Positions 33,514 through 42,643 of a stretch of 64,000 nucleotides of DNA are shown here, piece after piece (positions within the stretch are counted from its first letter, which is position 1; each line of letters starts with the position of its first letter). Both the position numbers and the translations under genes were made by a program. Below the pieces are notes generated by a model. The model made no database searches. It saw only the letters and a program-made list of their open reading frames with translations, and was not told the origin of the DNA. Source of the stretch: Enterocloster asparagiformis (GTDB lineage: Bacteria; Bacillota; Clostridia; Lachnospirales; Lachnospiraceae); assembly GCA_018380885.1 (NCBI GenBank), contig JAGZSY010000006.1:248001-312000 (forward strand). Direction: 5' to 3'.

Positions 33514-34833
33514 TCACCTGTGTTTCCATTTTCCAAAAAATGTCTTTTTAAACTGTTTCATACGCTCGCCGGCCTCCGCGTTTCCCCGGGACGCCGCGTT
33601 CTGATAGTAGGACACCGCCCGTCCTAAGTCCACCGCGACTCCCAGCCCCTGGCTGTAAATATCCCCCAGGCCGATGCAGACGGCGTAGTAATCGGTCCCC
33701 GCCTCCTCCAGCAGCTTTTTCGCCATGGCGTAGTCCGGCGCCGTTCCCCTGCCGTAGAGATAGCACAGCCCCAGAATCTCCCCGGGATAGGTTCTCCCCC
33801 GGTCCTTCTGGGCCTTGGCCAGACGAAAGGCCGCAGCCTGGTCCTCCTGCACGCCTCTGCCGTAGTAATAGCACCGTGACAGAAAGGTGTCCGCGGTTGG
33901 ATGGCCCATGGAGCTGGCCCGGCTGAACAGCTCAAAGGCCCGGCGGTAATCCTGGGAGCAGCCCCAGCCGTTGTAATAGCAGCGGCCCATGTTATAGTAA
34001 CCGTATTCGTTTCCGCCCTCCGCCGCCAGGCCGAAGAGCCGCAGCGCCTCCTTCTGATCCATGGGCAGGCCCTGGTCCCCCTCCAGGTACACCACGCCCA
34101 TGGAAACCATGCAGGATGTGTCCCCGTTCTCCACGCCGAGGCGGCACCAACGGTTGGCGTTTTCATAGTCCTTTAGCTCCTGGTACTCCTTGACCATGCT
34201 GTAGCGGTAGTCCCGCATGTCCACCTTGTCCTTCACGCTCTCCGCCCAGCGCAGCGCCTCCTTCTGATCCTTGGGAATGCTGTTGAGACCGCCCCTCACG
34301 CCGTTGAACGCGTTGCGGAAGGCCGGAACACAGCCCTGTTCTGCGGAAAGGCGGAACCACCGCAGCGCCTCCGCGGCGTTTTCCCGCCGGCAGCGGTCCG
34401 GATCCTCCCCTGCGGGCAGCTGGAAATTCGCCAGCATGTCGCCCCAGAAGTAGAACAGGCCCACGGCGTACTGCGCCATAGGCTCCCCTGCCTCCGCCAT
34501 TTTCATGACCGCGTCAAAGGAATCCCGCAGGCTGCGCCGCATAGCCGCCCTGACCTCGCCTTTCAGCGCGCCCATGCGCACCGCCCCTAGCACGCACAGG
34601 TCGCTGCCCAGGCCGATGCCCTCCTTTAACAGCCTCCTGGCCTTCCAGTCATCCTCCTTCACATTGCCGTCCTCCCAGGCGTAGCATCTGGACAGATAGT
34701 AGCAGGCGTCCGGCTCCCCGGCCTCCACCGCCTGTTCCACCAGCTCCACCCCCCGGGAAAACAGGGCCGGGTCGGCCTGGAAGTACAAAAGTCTGATCCC
34801 CTGTTCCAGAACGTCGGAATAAAATTGTCCCAT
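33514..34833 (-). CDS. Sel1-like tetratricopeptide repeat protein
   Basis: The 439-residue protein is built of about ten Sel1-type repeats, each with patterns such as LGxxYxxGxGVxxDxxxAxxxFxxAAxxG (for example YNMGRCYYNGWGCSQDY). No signal peptide is visible, so it is cytoplasmic. Sel1 proteins are scaffolds for protein interaction. It lies directly before pucR (six bases) and is probably co-transcribed. GGAGGAG precedes ATG 34833; a GTG three bases upstream is in frame. Confidence 0.88.
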   Translation of the reverse strand: MGQFYSDVLEQGIRLLYFQADPALFSRGVELVEQAVEAGEPDACYYLSRCYAWEDGNVKEDDWKARRLLKEGIGLGSDLCVLGAVRMGALKGEVRAAMRRSLRDSFDAVMKMAEAGEPMAQYAVGLFYFWGDMLANFQLPAGEDPDRCRRENAAEALRWFRLSAEQGCVPAFRNAFNGVRGGLNSIPKDQKEALRWAESVKDKVDMRDYRYSMVKEYQELKDYENANRWCRLGVENGDTSCMVSMGVVYLEGDQGLPMDQKEALRLFGLAAEGGNEYGYYNMGRCYYNGWGCSQDYRRAFELFSRASSMGHPTADTFLSRCYYYGRGVQEDQAAAFRLAKAQKDRGRTYPGEILGLCYLYGRGTAPDYAMAKKLLEEAGTDYYAVCIGLGDIYSQGLGVAVDLGRAVSYYQNAASRGNAEAGERMKQFKKTFFGKWKHR

Positions 34834-34974
34834 CACACATCTCCTCCTTCACACTCCGCAGCTGCAAAATTCTTTATCAAGAATAGCAGGAATCTCAGGA
34901 ATAATCAACTCCATTGGACGTGCGCGGCCCGCGAACCCGCTACGATACCCGCGCCCCGTTCCCGGTCAAGGGCG

Positions 34975-35008
34975 GCAGAAAGCCGGGGGCCGGCCTCGGT
35001 CCCCGGCT
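34975..35008 (-). terminator. Weak terminator after the nitroreductase gene
   Basis: AGCCGGGG-CCG pairs with CGG-CCCCGGCT 35 bases after the stop; only TTTCT follows on the minus strand. Confidence 0.45.
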
Positions 35009-35043
35009 CCCGCCGGCAAATTCATTTTCCCATCTCTGTTTCC

Positions 35044-35631
35044 CTACACATACGTCACCGGGTTTCCGCCCCGCTCCCCGTCGGCCCGCGGCCCGCCGCC
35101 CTCCGCCGGATATCCCAGAGCCAGAGCGCCGCAGACCGTCTCGTTCTCCCCCAGTCCCCAGGATTGCAGCGCGCCGCGCACCGCCGGGTTCTCATCCAGC
35201 CAGTGCAGCTGGTTGATCCAGCAGGAGCCCACGTCCAGGGAGGCGGCTGCCAGCATCATATTCTCCAGCGCGCAGGCGCAGTCCGCCATGGCGTTGGGGT
35301 AACCGGCCCGGTTGGCGGTCACCACCAGCACCGGCGCTCGGTAATCGTAGACGTAATCTCCCTTCTTTGAGGACAAAATCGCTTTTTTCAGGCTTTTGTA
35401 GGTGTCCTCGGCCGCCTCCATCCTGGCGAACTCCCCCACTGCCAGGCGCCGGAGTTCCTCCCGCGCCTCACAGCTGCGAATGACCATAAAATGGGTTGTC
35501 CGGCTGTTCCCCCCGCAGGGAGCCTGACGCCCGGCCTCAATCACCGCCGCCAGCACTTCCTCGGGCAGCGGTTCCGGCGAAAATCGGCGCACGCTCCTGC
35601 GCCGGCGGATTGTCTCCAATACCTCGTTCAT
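35044..35631 (-). CDS. Nitroreductase family protein
   Basis: The 195-residue flavoprotein opens with the nitroreductase signature TIRRRRSVRRFSPEPLPEE, binding FMN with the Arg/Ser-rich segment, and has CGGNSRTTHFMVI and GSCWINQLHW later. Family members reduce nitro groups, quinones or enones with NAD(P)H. I start at ATG 35631 (MNEV), ten codons into the open frame, where the homology begins. It lies 64 bases after the esterase gene of the sugar operon and may be transcribed with it. Confidence 0.9.
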   Translation of the reverse strand: MNEVLETIRRRRSVRRFSPEPLPEEVLAAVIEAGRQAPCGGNSRTTHFMVIRSCEAREELRRLAVGEFARMEAAEDTYKSLKKAILSSKKGDYVYDYRAPVLVVTANRAGYPNAMADCACALENMMLAAASLDVGSCWINQLHWLDENPAVRGALQSWGLGENETVCGALALGYPAEGGGPRADGERGGNPVTYV

Positions 35632-35695
35632 TTCTGCACCCCTTTCTGCTGCTTCACACATTGGCAGGCGTCAGGATCAGGCGTTCCCCGCAATT

Positions 35696-36658
35696 TCACC
35701 CGCAAAACCCGCTCTCCCGCAGGTACCGCAGCTCCCGCTCCATGTGCACATTCCCCGCGCCGTCGTGGCCGTTGAAGGGGTACACGGTGATCTGTTTGGG
35801 CGCCGTGATCCGGTTGTAGGAGGCGTAATAGCATTTTGCCGGGCACACCTCGTCGTTCAGGGCCACGGAGGCGAATATGGGGCACCCAATCCTGTCCGCC
35901 ATATTCATTGTATCAAAATAGCTGAGGGTTTCCAATACCCGTTCCGTCTGATCCGGCCGTCCCATGAGATAATCGCTCACCGCCGCAAAGGAGCCGTGTC
36001 GCCCGGCGATTCTGGTCTCCAGATTGCTGTTGCTGGGAACGTTGACGATGCCCAGGGCCGGCCTCCGATCCAGGGCGCAGACGGCCATGCCCAGCGCCCC
36101 GCCCTGGCTGGTCCCGCGCACGGCAATCCGGCCCGGGTCCACCTCCGGCCGTCCGGCCGCAAAGTCCACCGCCCGGAGGCAGTCCATGTACACAGCCCGG
36201 TAATAGTATTCCCTGGGATCCAGTATCCCCAGAGTCGTCACATTGGTCACCATCCCGCTGCCCGTATACCGTGCGCTGTTCCCCGTAACCCCGCCCTGGG
36301 CCCGGCAGTCCACGGCCACCACCGCCATGCCCGCCATAACCCAGTGCATATACTGCCAGGGAAAGCCCCTGCTGTCCGTAAAACCGTGGTACTGGATCAG
36401 GCAGGGCTGCCGTCCGGCCCTGCTGAAGGCCGGAACCAGATACCAGCCATTGATCCGCGTCCCGTCAAAGCCGTCGTAGGAAATCTCGTAAACCCTGGCG
36501 TGGCCGGCGGGGTAGTCCACCTGCGTCACCTGGGGCCGCAGCTCCCGCGCCGCCCCCTCCGCTAAAGTTTCCTCCCAAAATTTCCCAAAATCCGGCCGTC
36601 TGGTCAATTCCGGCCGGTACGCCTCCAGCTCCCGGATTTTCTCGTCGATATACCGCAT
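35696..36658 (-). CDS. Acetyl esterase, CE7 family (acetylxylan esterase / cephalosporin-C deacetylase)
   Basis: The 320-residue protein matches CE7 esterases in length and motifs: catalytic serine in RGTSQGGALG, aspartate in ASVALNDEVCPA, histidine in FNGHDGAGN, with the RAQGG segment forming the oxyanion hole. It removes acetyl groups from imported xylo-oligosaccharides in the cytoplasm. AAGGAGG precedes ATG 36658, which lies 55 bases inside the end of the upstream permease frame. It completes the carbohydrate ABC operon. Confidence 0.92.
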   Translation of the reverse strand: MRYIDEKIRELEAYRPELTRRPDFGKFWEETLAEGAARELRPQVTQVDYPAGHARVYEISYDGFDGTRINGWYLVPAFSRAGRQPCLIQYHGFTDSRGFPWQYMHWVMAGMAVVAVDCRAQGGVTGNSARYTGSGMVTNVTTLGILDPREYYYRAVYMDCLRAVDFAAGRPEVDPGRIAVRGTSQGGALGMAVCALDRRPALGIVNVPSNSNLETRIAGRHGSFAAVSDYLMGRPDQTERVLETLSYFDTMNMADRIGCPIFASVALNDEVCPAKCYYASYNRITAPKQITVYPFNGHDGAGNVHMERELRYLRESGFCG

Positions 36659-37455
36659 GTTTTCCTCCTTATTCCTATGTAAACGATCAGGATGGGCAGG
36701 GACGCGGATGTGGCCGCGGCCATCACCCTGGCCCAGTCCTGGGACTGCTCGCCCAGGTACAGCATGGAGATTCCCGCGGACAGGGTGCGCATCTCCAGCT
36801 TGTTGGTCAGAGTCAGGCTCCACAGGAAGTCGTCCCAGCAGACCAGAAAGCTGTAGAGCCCCACCGCCACGATCCCCGGCTTGATTAGCGGAATCACGAT
36901 GGTGAACAGGGTCTGGAAACGCCCTGCCCCGTCGATGGTGGCCGCCTCCTCGATGGTGGCGCTGACCGTGTCGAAAAATCCCTTGAGCACCAGAATGGAC
37001 AGCGGCAAGGCCGACGTGGTGCAGGCCAGCACCAGGGCCGTGTAGGTGTTGATCAGGCCGCATTTGCTGTACATGGTGTAGAGGGCGATGAGCAGCACCA
37101 CGGCCGGGAACATCTGCGTTGAGAGAAAGAGCATCTGCAGCGGCCCGCTGAAGCGGTAGCGGAACCGCGAGAAGGAGTAGCTTGCCAGGATCGCCAGCAT
37201 CAGCGTGACCCCGGTGGTCAGCACCGCCACGATCACCGAGTTCTTGTAGAAGGTGAAGAACCGGCGGTCCGACAGCACGCTGATATAGTGGTCCGCGATG
37301 GGGTTGGAGGGCAGAAATTGGGGCGGCAGCCGCATGATCACCGAGTTCGGCTTCAGGGAGGTGACGATCATCCAATAAATGGGAAATATAAAGAGCAGCG
37401 CCACAAACCCAGTAAGCCCGTATTTCACAATCTTTCCTGCTGTTATTCGTCTCAT
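36604..37455 (-). CDS. Carbohydrate ABC permease (MalG/UgpE-like), altered C-terminus
   Basis: The 283-residue protein has six membrane segments and the EAA loop EEAATIDGAGRFQTLFTIVIPLIKPGI. Up to residue about 260 (LPILIVYIG) it looks normal; the usual last 15-20 residues ending in a GLTAGAVKG-like motif are absent and replaced by a basic tail read from inside the esterase gene. This could be a natural 3' end change or a sequence error. It pairs with the upstream permease for sugar import. Confidence 0.87.
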   Translation of the reverse strand: MRRITAGKIVKYGLTGFVALLFIFPIYWMIVTSLKPNSVIMRLPPQFLPSNPIADHYISVLSDRRFFTFYKNSVIVAVLTTGVTLMLAILASYSFSRFRYRFSGPLQMLFLSTQMFPAVVLLIALYTMYSKCGLINTYTALVLACTTSALPLSILVLKGFFDTVSATIEEAATIDGAGRFQTLFTIVIPLIKPGIVAVGLYSFLVCWDDFLWSLTLTNKLEMRTLSAGISMLYLGEQSQDWARVMAAATSASLPILIVYIGIRRKTCGISTRKSGSWRRTGRN

Positions 37456-37465
37456 GTCCGCCCTC

Positions 37466-38353
37466 CTATCCGTAAAATTCCGTCCGGCTCAGCCTGCGGT
37501 TGTACAGGGTGCCGAAGCCGATGAGGAAAATCATCCAGACCACGCCGATGGCCGCGCCCTTGCCCAAGTCGTATGACATAAACGCAGTCTCGTAGGTGTA
37601 CACCGTCAGGGTGGTGGTGGCCCGCACCGGCCCGCCCGCGGTCATGTTGTAAAACAGGGTAAACATCTGGAAATTTCCGATGATCGCAGTCAGGGTTACG
37701 GTCTTGATCACGCTCATGATGCTGGGCAGCGTGATGTTGGCGAACACCTGAGTTTTGCCCGCGCCGTCGATCACCGCCGCCTCGACCAGGTCCTGGGGCA
37801 CGGTCTGAAGGCCGGCCAGCAGCATGACCATCATGAACGGGAGCTGCCGCCACACCGCGGCCACGATCACGCTGGCCATGGCCGTCTTGGTGGAGGACAG
37901 CCAGTTCACGTTCTGGGAGATGATCCCCAGGGAGCGCAGGATGTAGTTCAACACGCCGTACTGGGGCTGCATGATCCACATCCAGATCACGGCCACGATC
38001 AGCGTGGGGATGGTCCAGGGCAGGAAAATCAGGCCGCGCATCAGGTTCCGGCCCGGAAACTTGCGGTTTAACAGCAGCGCCACCGCCATACCCAGCACAA
38101 ACTGGGCCGCCACCGTCACCGCCACGTAGAGAATGGTGCGGACAAAGGAATTCCAGAACTCCTTCTCCCCGAACAGCACCGTGTAATTCTTGAAATCATT
38201 CCATTTGATGTTCTTGATATTGAGCAGGCTGTAGTCGTGGAAGCTCATCCAGATAATGTTGATGAGCGGCGTGATGATCGTCAGGCACAGCATGGCGAAG
38301 GCCGGCAGTATCAGGCCCACGGCGAACAGCAGTTTTTTCGTATTTCGAGTCAT
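37466..38353 (-). CDS. Carbohydrate ABC permease (MalF/UgpA-like)
   Basis: The 295-residue membrane protein has six segments, an ISFHDYSLLN-like N-terminal region (WMSFHDYSLLNIKN) and the EAA loop EAAVIDGAGKTQVFANITLPSIMSV. It forms the sugar channel with the next permease. GGGTGAGG precedes ATG 38353; the 14 upstream in-frame codons lack a ribosome binding site. It ends ten bases before the second permease. Confidence 0.93.
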   Translation of the reverse strand: MTRNTKKLLFAVGLILPAFAMLCLTIITPLINIIWMSFHDYSLLNIKNIKWNDFKNYTVLFGEKEFWNSFVRTILYVAVTVAAQFVLGMAVALLLNRKFPGRNLMRGLIFLPWTIPTLIVAVIWMWIMQPQYGVLNYILRSLGIISQNVNWLSSTKTAMASVIVAAVWRQLPFMMVMLLAGLQTVPQDLVEAAVIDGAGKTQVFANITLPSIMSVIKTVTLTAIIGNFQMFTLFYNMTAGGPVRATTTLTVYTYETAFMSYDLGKGAAIGVVWMIFLIGFGTLYNRRLSRTEFYG

Positions 38354-38433
38354 ATCCTCACCCTCTGTCAGAAAGGGCCGGGTGGAGACTGTCACGGTCC
38401 CGCCCGGCCATCGTCATCATTTCCCCGTTGGAT

Positions 38434-39801
38434 TTACTTGTACAAATCCGTCACGGTTTTCTGCAAATCCGCCAACACAGTGTCAATATCCTCATGGTTC
38501 ACCAGCACGCGCTCCATGGACTTGCTCATCTCCGACATGGCGTTGTCAAACATCGCGTTTGTGATCTTCACCGGCTTCGCCGTGGCGGACTGCTCGTTGA
38601 AAATCTTGGAATACTCGTCCTTGTTCATCTCCGGCAGCTGGGAGATGGAGACTCTGGGGGACATGGCGTCCTGGGCCTCGTAGTACATCACCGCCGCTTC
38701 CTTGCTCAGCAGGTATTCCACCAGCTTGGCGGCCGCTTCCTTGTGCTCGGACTGGGCGTAAATTCCCAGCTCGTGGCGGGTGTTGATGGTGGTGGATTCG
38801 CCGGTCTTGTTCACCGGGAATAAGGCCACGCCCATGGACTTGTCGAACTCCTCGCCCAGGCCGCTGGTGGTCCGGTAGATGTTCCGGCCCATCTCGCTCT
38901 CAAAGGTGATTCCGGCCACGCCGGTGGCGAACAGGCTGCGGGCGTCCTTGGCGTCCACACACTCCGGCATATAGCCCTTGTCCGCCATATCCTTCAAGAA
39001 CTGGAAGGATTCCTTGTACTCGGGCGTCTCCACGTTGGGCATGCCCTGGTCGTCCAGGAAATTGCCGCCGTAGGAGTAGACGATACCCTGGAAACGCTGG
39101 GCCGCATGGGAACCCTTGCCGTTGGGGATCGCCAGGCCGTAGATGCGGTTTCCGTTCTCATCCTCGCCCAGGGCGCTGATCTTCTCGATGGCATCGACCA
39201 TCTCATCCCATGTCTTGGGCGGGGCTTCCGGGTCCAGACCGGCCTTGGAAAACAGGTCCTTGTTGTAGAACATGGCCACCGGATGGGGCATCCAGGCCAC
39301 GGAACACAGCTTGCCGTCGTACATGGTCGCCTCTTTGTACACCGGAATCAGGTCGTCGATCACCGCCTGGTCCAGCACGCCCTCCAGGGGCGTCAGAATC
39401 TGCGCGCCGTTGAACGCGGACATCATCTGATCATTGCCCATGATCACGTCCGCCGCGTCTCCGGAATTGGCGGCGATCATCACCTGGTCCTTGAAGTTGT
39501 TGAAGGGAATGGCCACCGTCTCCACCTTGATGTCCGGATTCTCAGCCTCGAACCCGGCGATCAGGTCCTTGAACAGCTGGGCCGTAGCCTCCTCCACCTC
39601 CAGCCAGCCCGCAAAGCGGATGGTCACCTGTTCCTGGCCCCCGGTCCCTCCGGCCGCCTCAGCCTGGGTCGTGGCCCCCTCGGCCCCCTGGGACGCCGGC
39701 GTCTCGCCGGCAGGCGTCTGCGCCTTCCCTCCGCCGCAGCCCGCGGTCAGACCCGCCGCCATCACAAGCGCCATGGACATTGCCAACAGTCTTTTTTTCA
39801 T
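38434..39801 (-). CDS. Carbohydrate ABC substrate-binding lipoprotein
   Basis: The 455-residue protein has a lipoprotein signal (lipobox LTAGC, Cys22), a short Ala/Thr/Glu-rich linker, then the SBP family 1 fold beginning VTIRFAGWLEVEEA and ending with LLSKEAAVMYYEAQDAMSPR. It is exported and captures a sugar for the two MalFG-type permeases. AGGAGG precedes ATG 39801. It is the first gene of the operon after the YesM/YesN pair. Confidence 0.93.
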   Translation of the reverse strand: MKKRLLAMSMALVMAAGLTAGCGGGKAQTPAGETPASQGAEGATTQAEAAGGTGGQEQVTIRFAGWLEVEEATAQLFKDLIAGFEAENPDIKVETVAIPFNNFKDQVMIAANSGDAADVIMGNDQMMSAFNGAQILTPLEGVLDQAVIDDLIPVYKEATMYDGKLCSVAWMPHPVAMFYNKDLFSKAGLDPEAPPKTWDEMVDAIEKISALGEDENGNRIYGLAIPNGKGSHAAQRFQGIVYSYGGNFLDDQGMPNVETPEYKESFQFLKDMADKGYMPECVDAKDARSLFATGVAGITFESEMGRNIYRTTSGLGEEFDKSMGVALFPVNKTGESTTINTRHELGIYAQSEHKEAAAKLVEYLLSKEAAVMYYEAQDAMSPRVSISQLPEMNKDEYSKIFNEQSATAKPVKITNAMFDNAMSEMSKSMERVLVNHEDIDTVLADLQKTVTDLYK

Positions 39802-39903
39802 TGTAATACCTCCTCTTTCTCCGTACCCCTTGCTTGGTAGTTCCATTATACAAAAAGGCTGTCCGCAAAGTATATGACGCAAAGTTAATATAAGGTGCCG
39901 GAT

Positions 39904-40662
39904 TTACACATGTTTCTTCCGATCCCGGTACTCGTTGGGCGTCATGTCCGTGTGCTTTTTAAAGACCTTGGAGAAATGCTTGGGGCTGTAGTAGCCCACG
40001 ATCTGGCACACCTCGTAGACCTTGAGATTGGGGTTGTCCAGCAGCTCCTTGGCCTTCTCCATGCGCACATTGGTCAGATAGGTCAGGTAGCTGACCCCGG
40101 TCTTTTTCTTGAACAGGTTGCCGAAATAGTTGGGATGCATATGGACGGTCTCCGCCACTCCGGCCAGGGTCAGCTCCTGGTAGAAATAGCGGTCAATGTA
40201 CTCCATGGCCCGCTTCACCACGTCCGCGGACCCGTCCCCGTCCTCCGCCCGCTCCAGCTTTTGCGTTCCCGCGCCCGCATCCTCCCGGCGCAGCAGCTTA
40301 GCCGTCTCCTCCAGCTGGCGGAGGAAATCGAACCGGTTCACGGGCTTTAGCAGGTAATCGCAGATGCCAAGCTTAATGGCCTTGCGGGTATACGCGTAGT
40401 CGTCGTAGGCGCTGAGCACGATAAACCTGGTTTTGCCCGCGCCCTGGGCCAGGTACTCGCCGATCATTTCCAGGCCGTTTTTCTTCGGCATCTTCACGTC
40501 CACCACCGCGATGTCCGGGCTCACCTGCAGCAGCAGTCTCAAGCCCTCCTCGCCGTCCGCGGCCTCCCCCGCGATCTCGTACTCCTTGCCGCTCATCTCA
40601 ATAATCTTCTGCAGCCCGCGGCGGATCAGCTGCTCGTCGTCAATAATCACCAGACGTATCAT
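39904..40662 (-). CDS. Response regulator with AraC-type DNA-binding domain (YesN-like)
   Basis: The 252-residue protein has a receiver domain (about 1-120, phospho-acceptor in DIAVVDVKMPKKNG, IRLVIIDDEQ start) and a C-terminal AraC double helix-turn-helix (about 150-250). It is the partner of the kinase, whose gene it overlaps by 23 bases. YesN-type regulators switch on the adjacent sugar ABC operon, the expected role here. Confidence 0.93.
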   Translation of the reverse strand: MIRLVIIDDEQLIRRGLQKIIEMSGKEYEIAGEAADGEEGLRLLLQVSPDIAVVDVKMPKKNGLEMIGEYLAQGAGKTRFIVLSAYDDYAYTRKAIKLGICDYLLKPVNRFDFLRQLEETAKLLRREDAGAGTQKLERAEDGDGSADVVKRAMEYIDRYFYQELTLAGVAETVHMHPNYFGNLFKKKTGVSYLTYLTNVRMEKAKELLDNPNLKVYEVCQIVGYYSPKHFSKVFKKHTDMTPNEYRDRKKHV

Positions 40663-42409
40663 GTTCCCCCTCCTCCCCGTATACGGCGTCCGCGGCCAGT
40701 CTGACCCTGGTCCCGGCCCCGCGCCGGCTCTCAATCTCCATGGAAAAGCTCTCCCCAAAATAGAGCTGGCAGCGCTCGCTGACGTTGTTAAGGCCGATGC
40801 TGGCGCTGCGTCCCAGGGACTCCTCCAGCTCCAGGGACTGGCGCACATATTCCAGCTTTTCTCCGGTCATGCCCTTGCCGTCGTCCTCCACAGTGATGAT
40901 CAGCCGCCCGTTTTCCACCGCCGCGTTTACCGTGAGCCTGCGTTTGCTCATCTTCTCCTTGAAGCCGTGGAGGATGCTGTTCTCCACAATGGGCTGCAGC
41001 GTCAGCTTGGGAATCAGGCAATTTTCCGCCTCCGGCTGCGCGTTCAGCTCAAAGGTGAACAGCTCCGGGTCCCGCATCTGCACGATCATCAGATAGTTTT
41101 TGATGTATTCCAGCTCCCGGAAAAGGGGGATAATGTTGTGCTTCTGGTCCAGGTTCACCCGCAAAATCTTGCCGAAGGCGGTGAGGATGTCCGAAATCTC
41201 GTAGCTGCCGTCCAGAATCGCCATCATATTCACCGTCTCCAGGGTATTGTACATGAAATGGGGATTGATCTGGCTCTGCAGGGCGTTAAACTCCGCCTCC
41301 TTCTTCCCCAGCTGGGTCAGGTAGACCTTCTCGATCAGGTCCTTTATGTTGGAAACCATGTGGTTGAAGCTTCCGGCCAGCCGCCCGATCTCGTCGTCCC
41401 GGTCCGCCCGGACCACCACCTCCATGTCGCCCTCCTCCACCCGGGCCATGGCGGTCTGCAAATCGCGTATGGGCGCGCTGATGCTGCGGGAAATCTTCCG
41501 CGACATCCAGATGAACACCAGGAAGCACCCGGCTCCCACCACGGCGATCAGCAGCATGATGTTCACGATCTCCTTCGCGAACTGGCCCCAGGGAATCTCC
41601 GTGCGCACGGTCCAGCCGGTTTTGGACGAGACGTGCTCCATGCAGATCACCTGCCCCGAATGTACCATGTCCTCAGGCGCGGTGGTGTACATCACATTTT
41701 TGCCTGCATCTAACACCGTGATGTAGCCGCCCAGGTTCTCCGCCCTGTTGCCCACAAACTCGCCCAACACCCGGGCGTCGATGTCGATCACCAGAAACCC
41801 CAGGTATTTTCCCGTGCCGATGCTGTTGACCGCGTGCACATAGCTGATCAGCTGCAGGGAGGAGGAGTCCGAATACTTGTCGTCCCGGTGGACGCCGGTT
41901 AGTATGCCCTTTCTCGCCCCCTCGGTGACGGTGTCGTACCAGCTCTCCCCGGAAAACACCTGGGCCGGGTCAATGTCGTTGCGCTCGTTGATGTTGGTGT
42001 AATAGGAGTTGCCGCCCGCGCCGCACAGGTAGGAGCCCACAATGTATTTCTCCGTCACCCACATCCCGATCAGGCGCTTGTGGATCATCTCCTTGCCGTC
42101 CTGGAGCTGGGCGAAGGTATACTGGCCGGAGTGCTCCAGGATGTCCTGGATATCCGGCTCCGTGTACACCACATACGCCTGGCGCTCAATGTTTTCCACA
42201 AAAGCGTCGGCGTCGTTGTTGATCCGCTCGATCATCATGTCCGCGTACTGCCGCGTCTGCCGTATAATGATCTTAAAGGACACCAGACAGATCGCGGACC
42301 CGATCACCAGGATCGGGATCACCGCAAACAATATATAGCTCACCAGCAGCTTGCGCTCCAGCCGCATATCCCGCCAAAACCTGCGAAACTTGCCCCATCT
42401 GTTCCTCAT
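40640..42409 (-). CDS. Sensor histidine kinase (YesM-like)
   Basis: The 589-residue kinase has two membrane segments (about 20-45 and 285-310) flanking a large extracytoplasmic Cache-like sensor, a HAMP linker, and the His_kinase/HATPase domains: phospho-acceptor in NPHFMYNTLE, ATP site in VEDDGKGM and GIGLNNV. It senses an external sugar or wall signal and phosphorylates the YesN-like protein. A promoter TTCACA-16-TAAAAT (42458-42485) lies upstream. Confidence 0.93.
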   Translation of the reverse strand: MRNRWGKFRRFWRDMRLERKLLVSYILFAVIPILVIGSAICLVSFKIIIRQTRQYADMMIERINNDADAFVENIERQAYVVYTEPDIQDILEHSGQYTFAQLQDGKEMIHKRLIGMWVTEKYIVGSYLCGAGGNSYYTNINERNDIDPAQVFSGESWYDTVTEGARKGILTGVHRDDKYSDSSSLQLISYVHAVNSIGTGKYLGFLVIDIDARVLGEFVGNRAENLGGYITVLDAGKNVMYTTAPEDMVHSGQVICMEHVSSKTGWTVRTEIPWGQFAKEIVNIMLLIAVVGAGCFLVFIWMSRKISRSISAPIRDLQTAMARVEEGDMEVVVRADRDDEIGRLAGSFNHMVSNIKDLIEKVYLTQLGKKEAEFNALQSQINPHFMYNTLETVNMMAILDGSYEISDILTAFGKILRVNLDQKHNIIPLFRELEYIKNYLMIVQMRDPELFTFELNAQPEAENCLIPKLTLQPIVENSILHGFKEKMSKRRLTVNAAVENGRLIITVEDDGKGMTGEKLEYVRQSLELEESLGRSASIGLNNVSERCQLYFGESFSMEIESRRGAGTRVRLAADAVYGEEGEHDTSGDY

Positions 42410-42457
42410 TCCCTACCTCCCCTGCCGGCCGCCGCCGGATATTTGGATAATGTTTTT

Positions 42458-42485
42458 ATTTTACCACAGATTATCCCGGTGTGAA
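42458..42485 (-). promoter_or_regulatory. Promoter of the YesM/YesN genes
   Basis: Minus strand: TTCACA (42485-42480), 16-base spacer, TAAAAT (42463-42458). Confidence 0.55.
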
Positions 42486-42508
42486 GCTGCGGGCGGATAT
42501 TTATACGT

Positions 42509-42556
42509 AAAACGGCCGGCCCGCGAACCTCTCACAGTTCGCGGACCGGCCGTTTT
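42509..42556. terminator. Bidirectional terminator between MATE and YesM genes
   Basis: AACGGCCGG-CCGCGAAC pairs with GTTCGCGG-CCGGCCGTT, T-run on plus strand and TTTT on minus. It ends the MATE transcript 87 bases after its stop. Confidence 0.8.
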
Positions 42557-42643
42557 TCGGCGGATATGTGGCTGTCCCCCGGCGCATGACGATTTCGCGC
42601 AAGGGCTTGTCTGCCCTGGTCCCTATATATTTAACTGCACGCG

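Noticed and set aside
36659..37375. Upstream extension of the esterase frame giving a 559-residue protein
   Set aside because: The added part is an out-of-frame reading of the permease gene; the ribosome binding site and homology mark ATG 36658.
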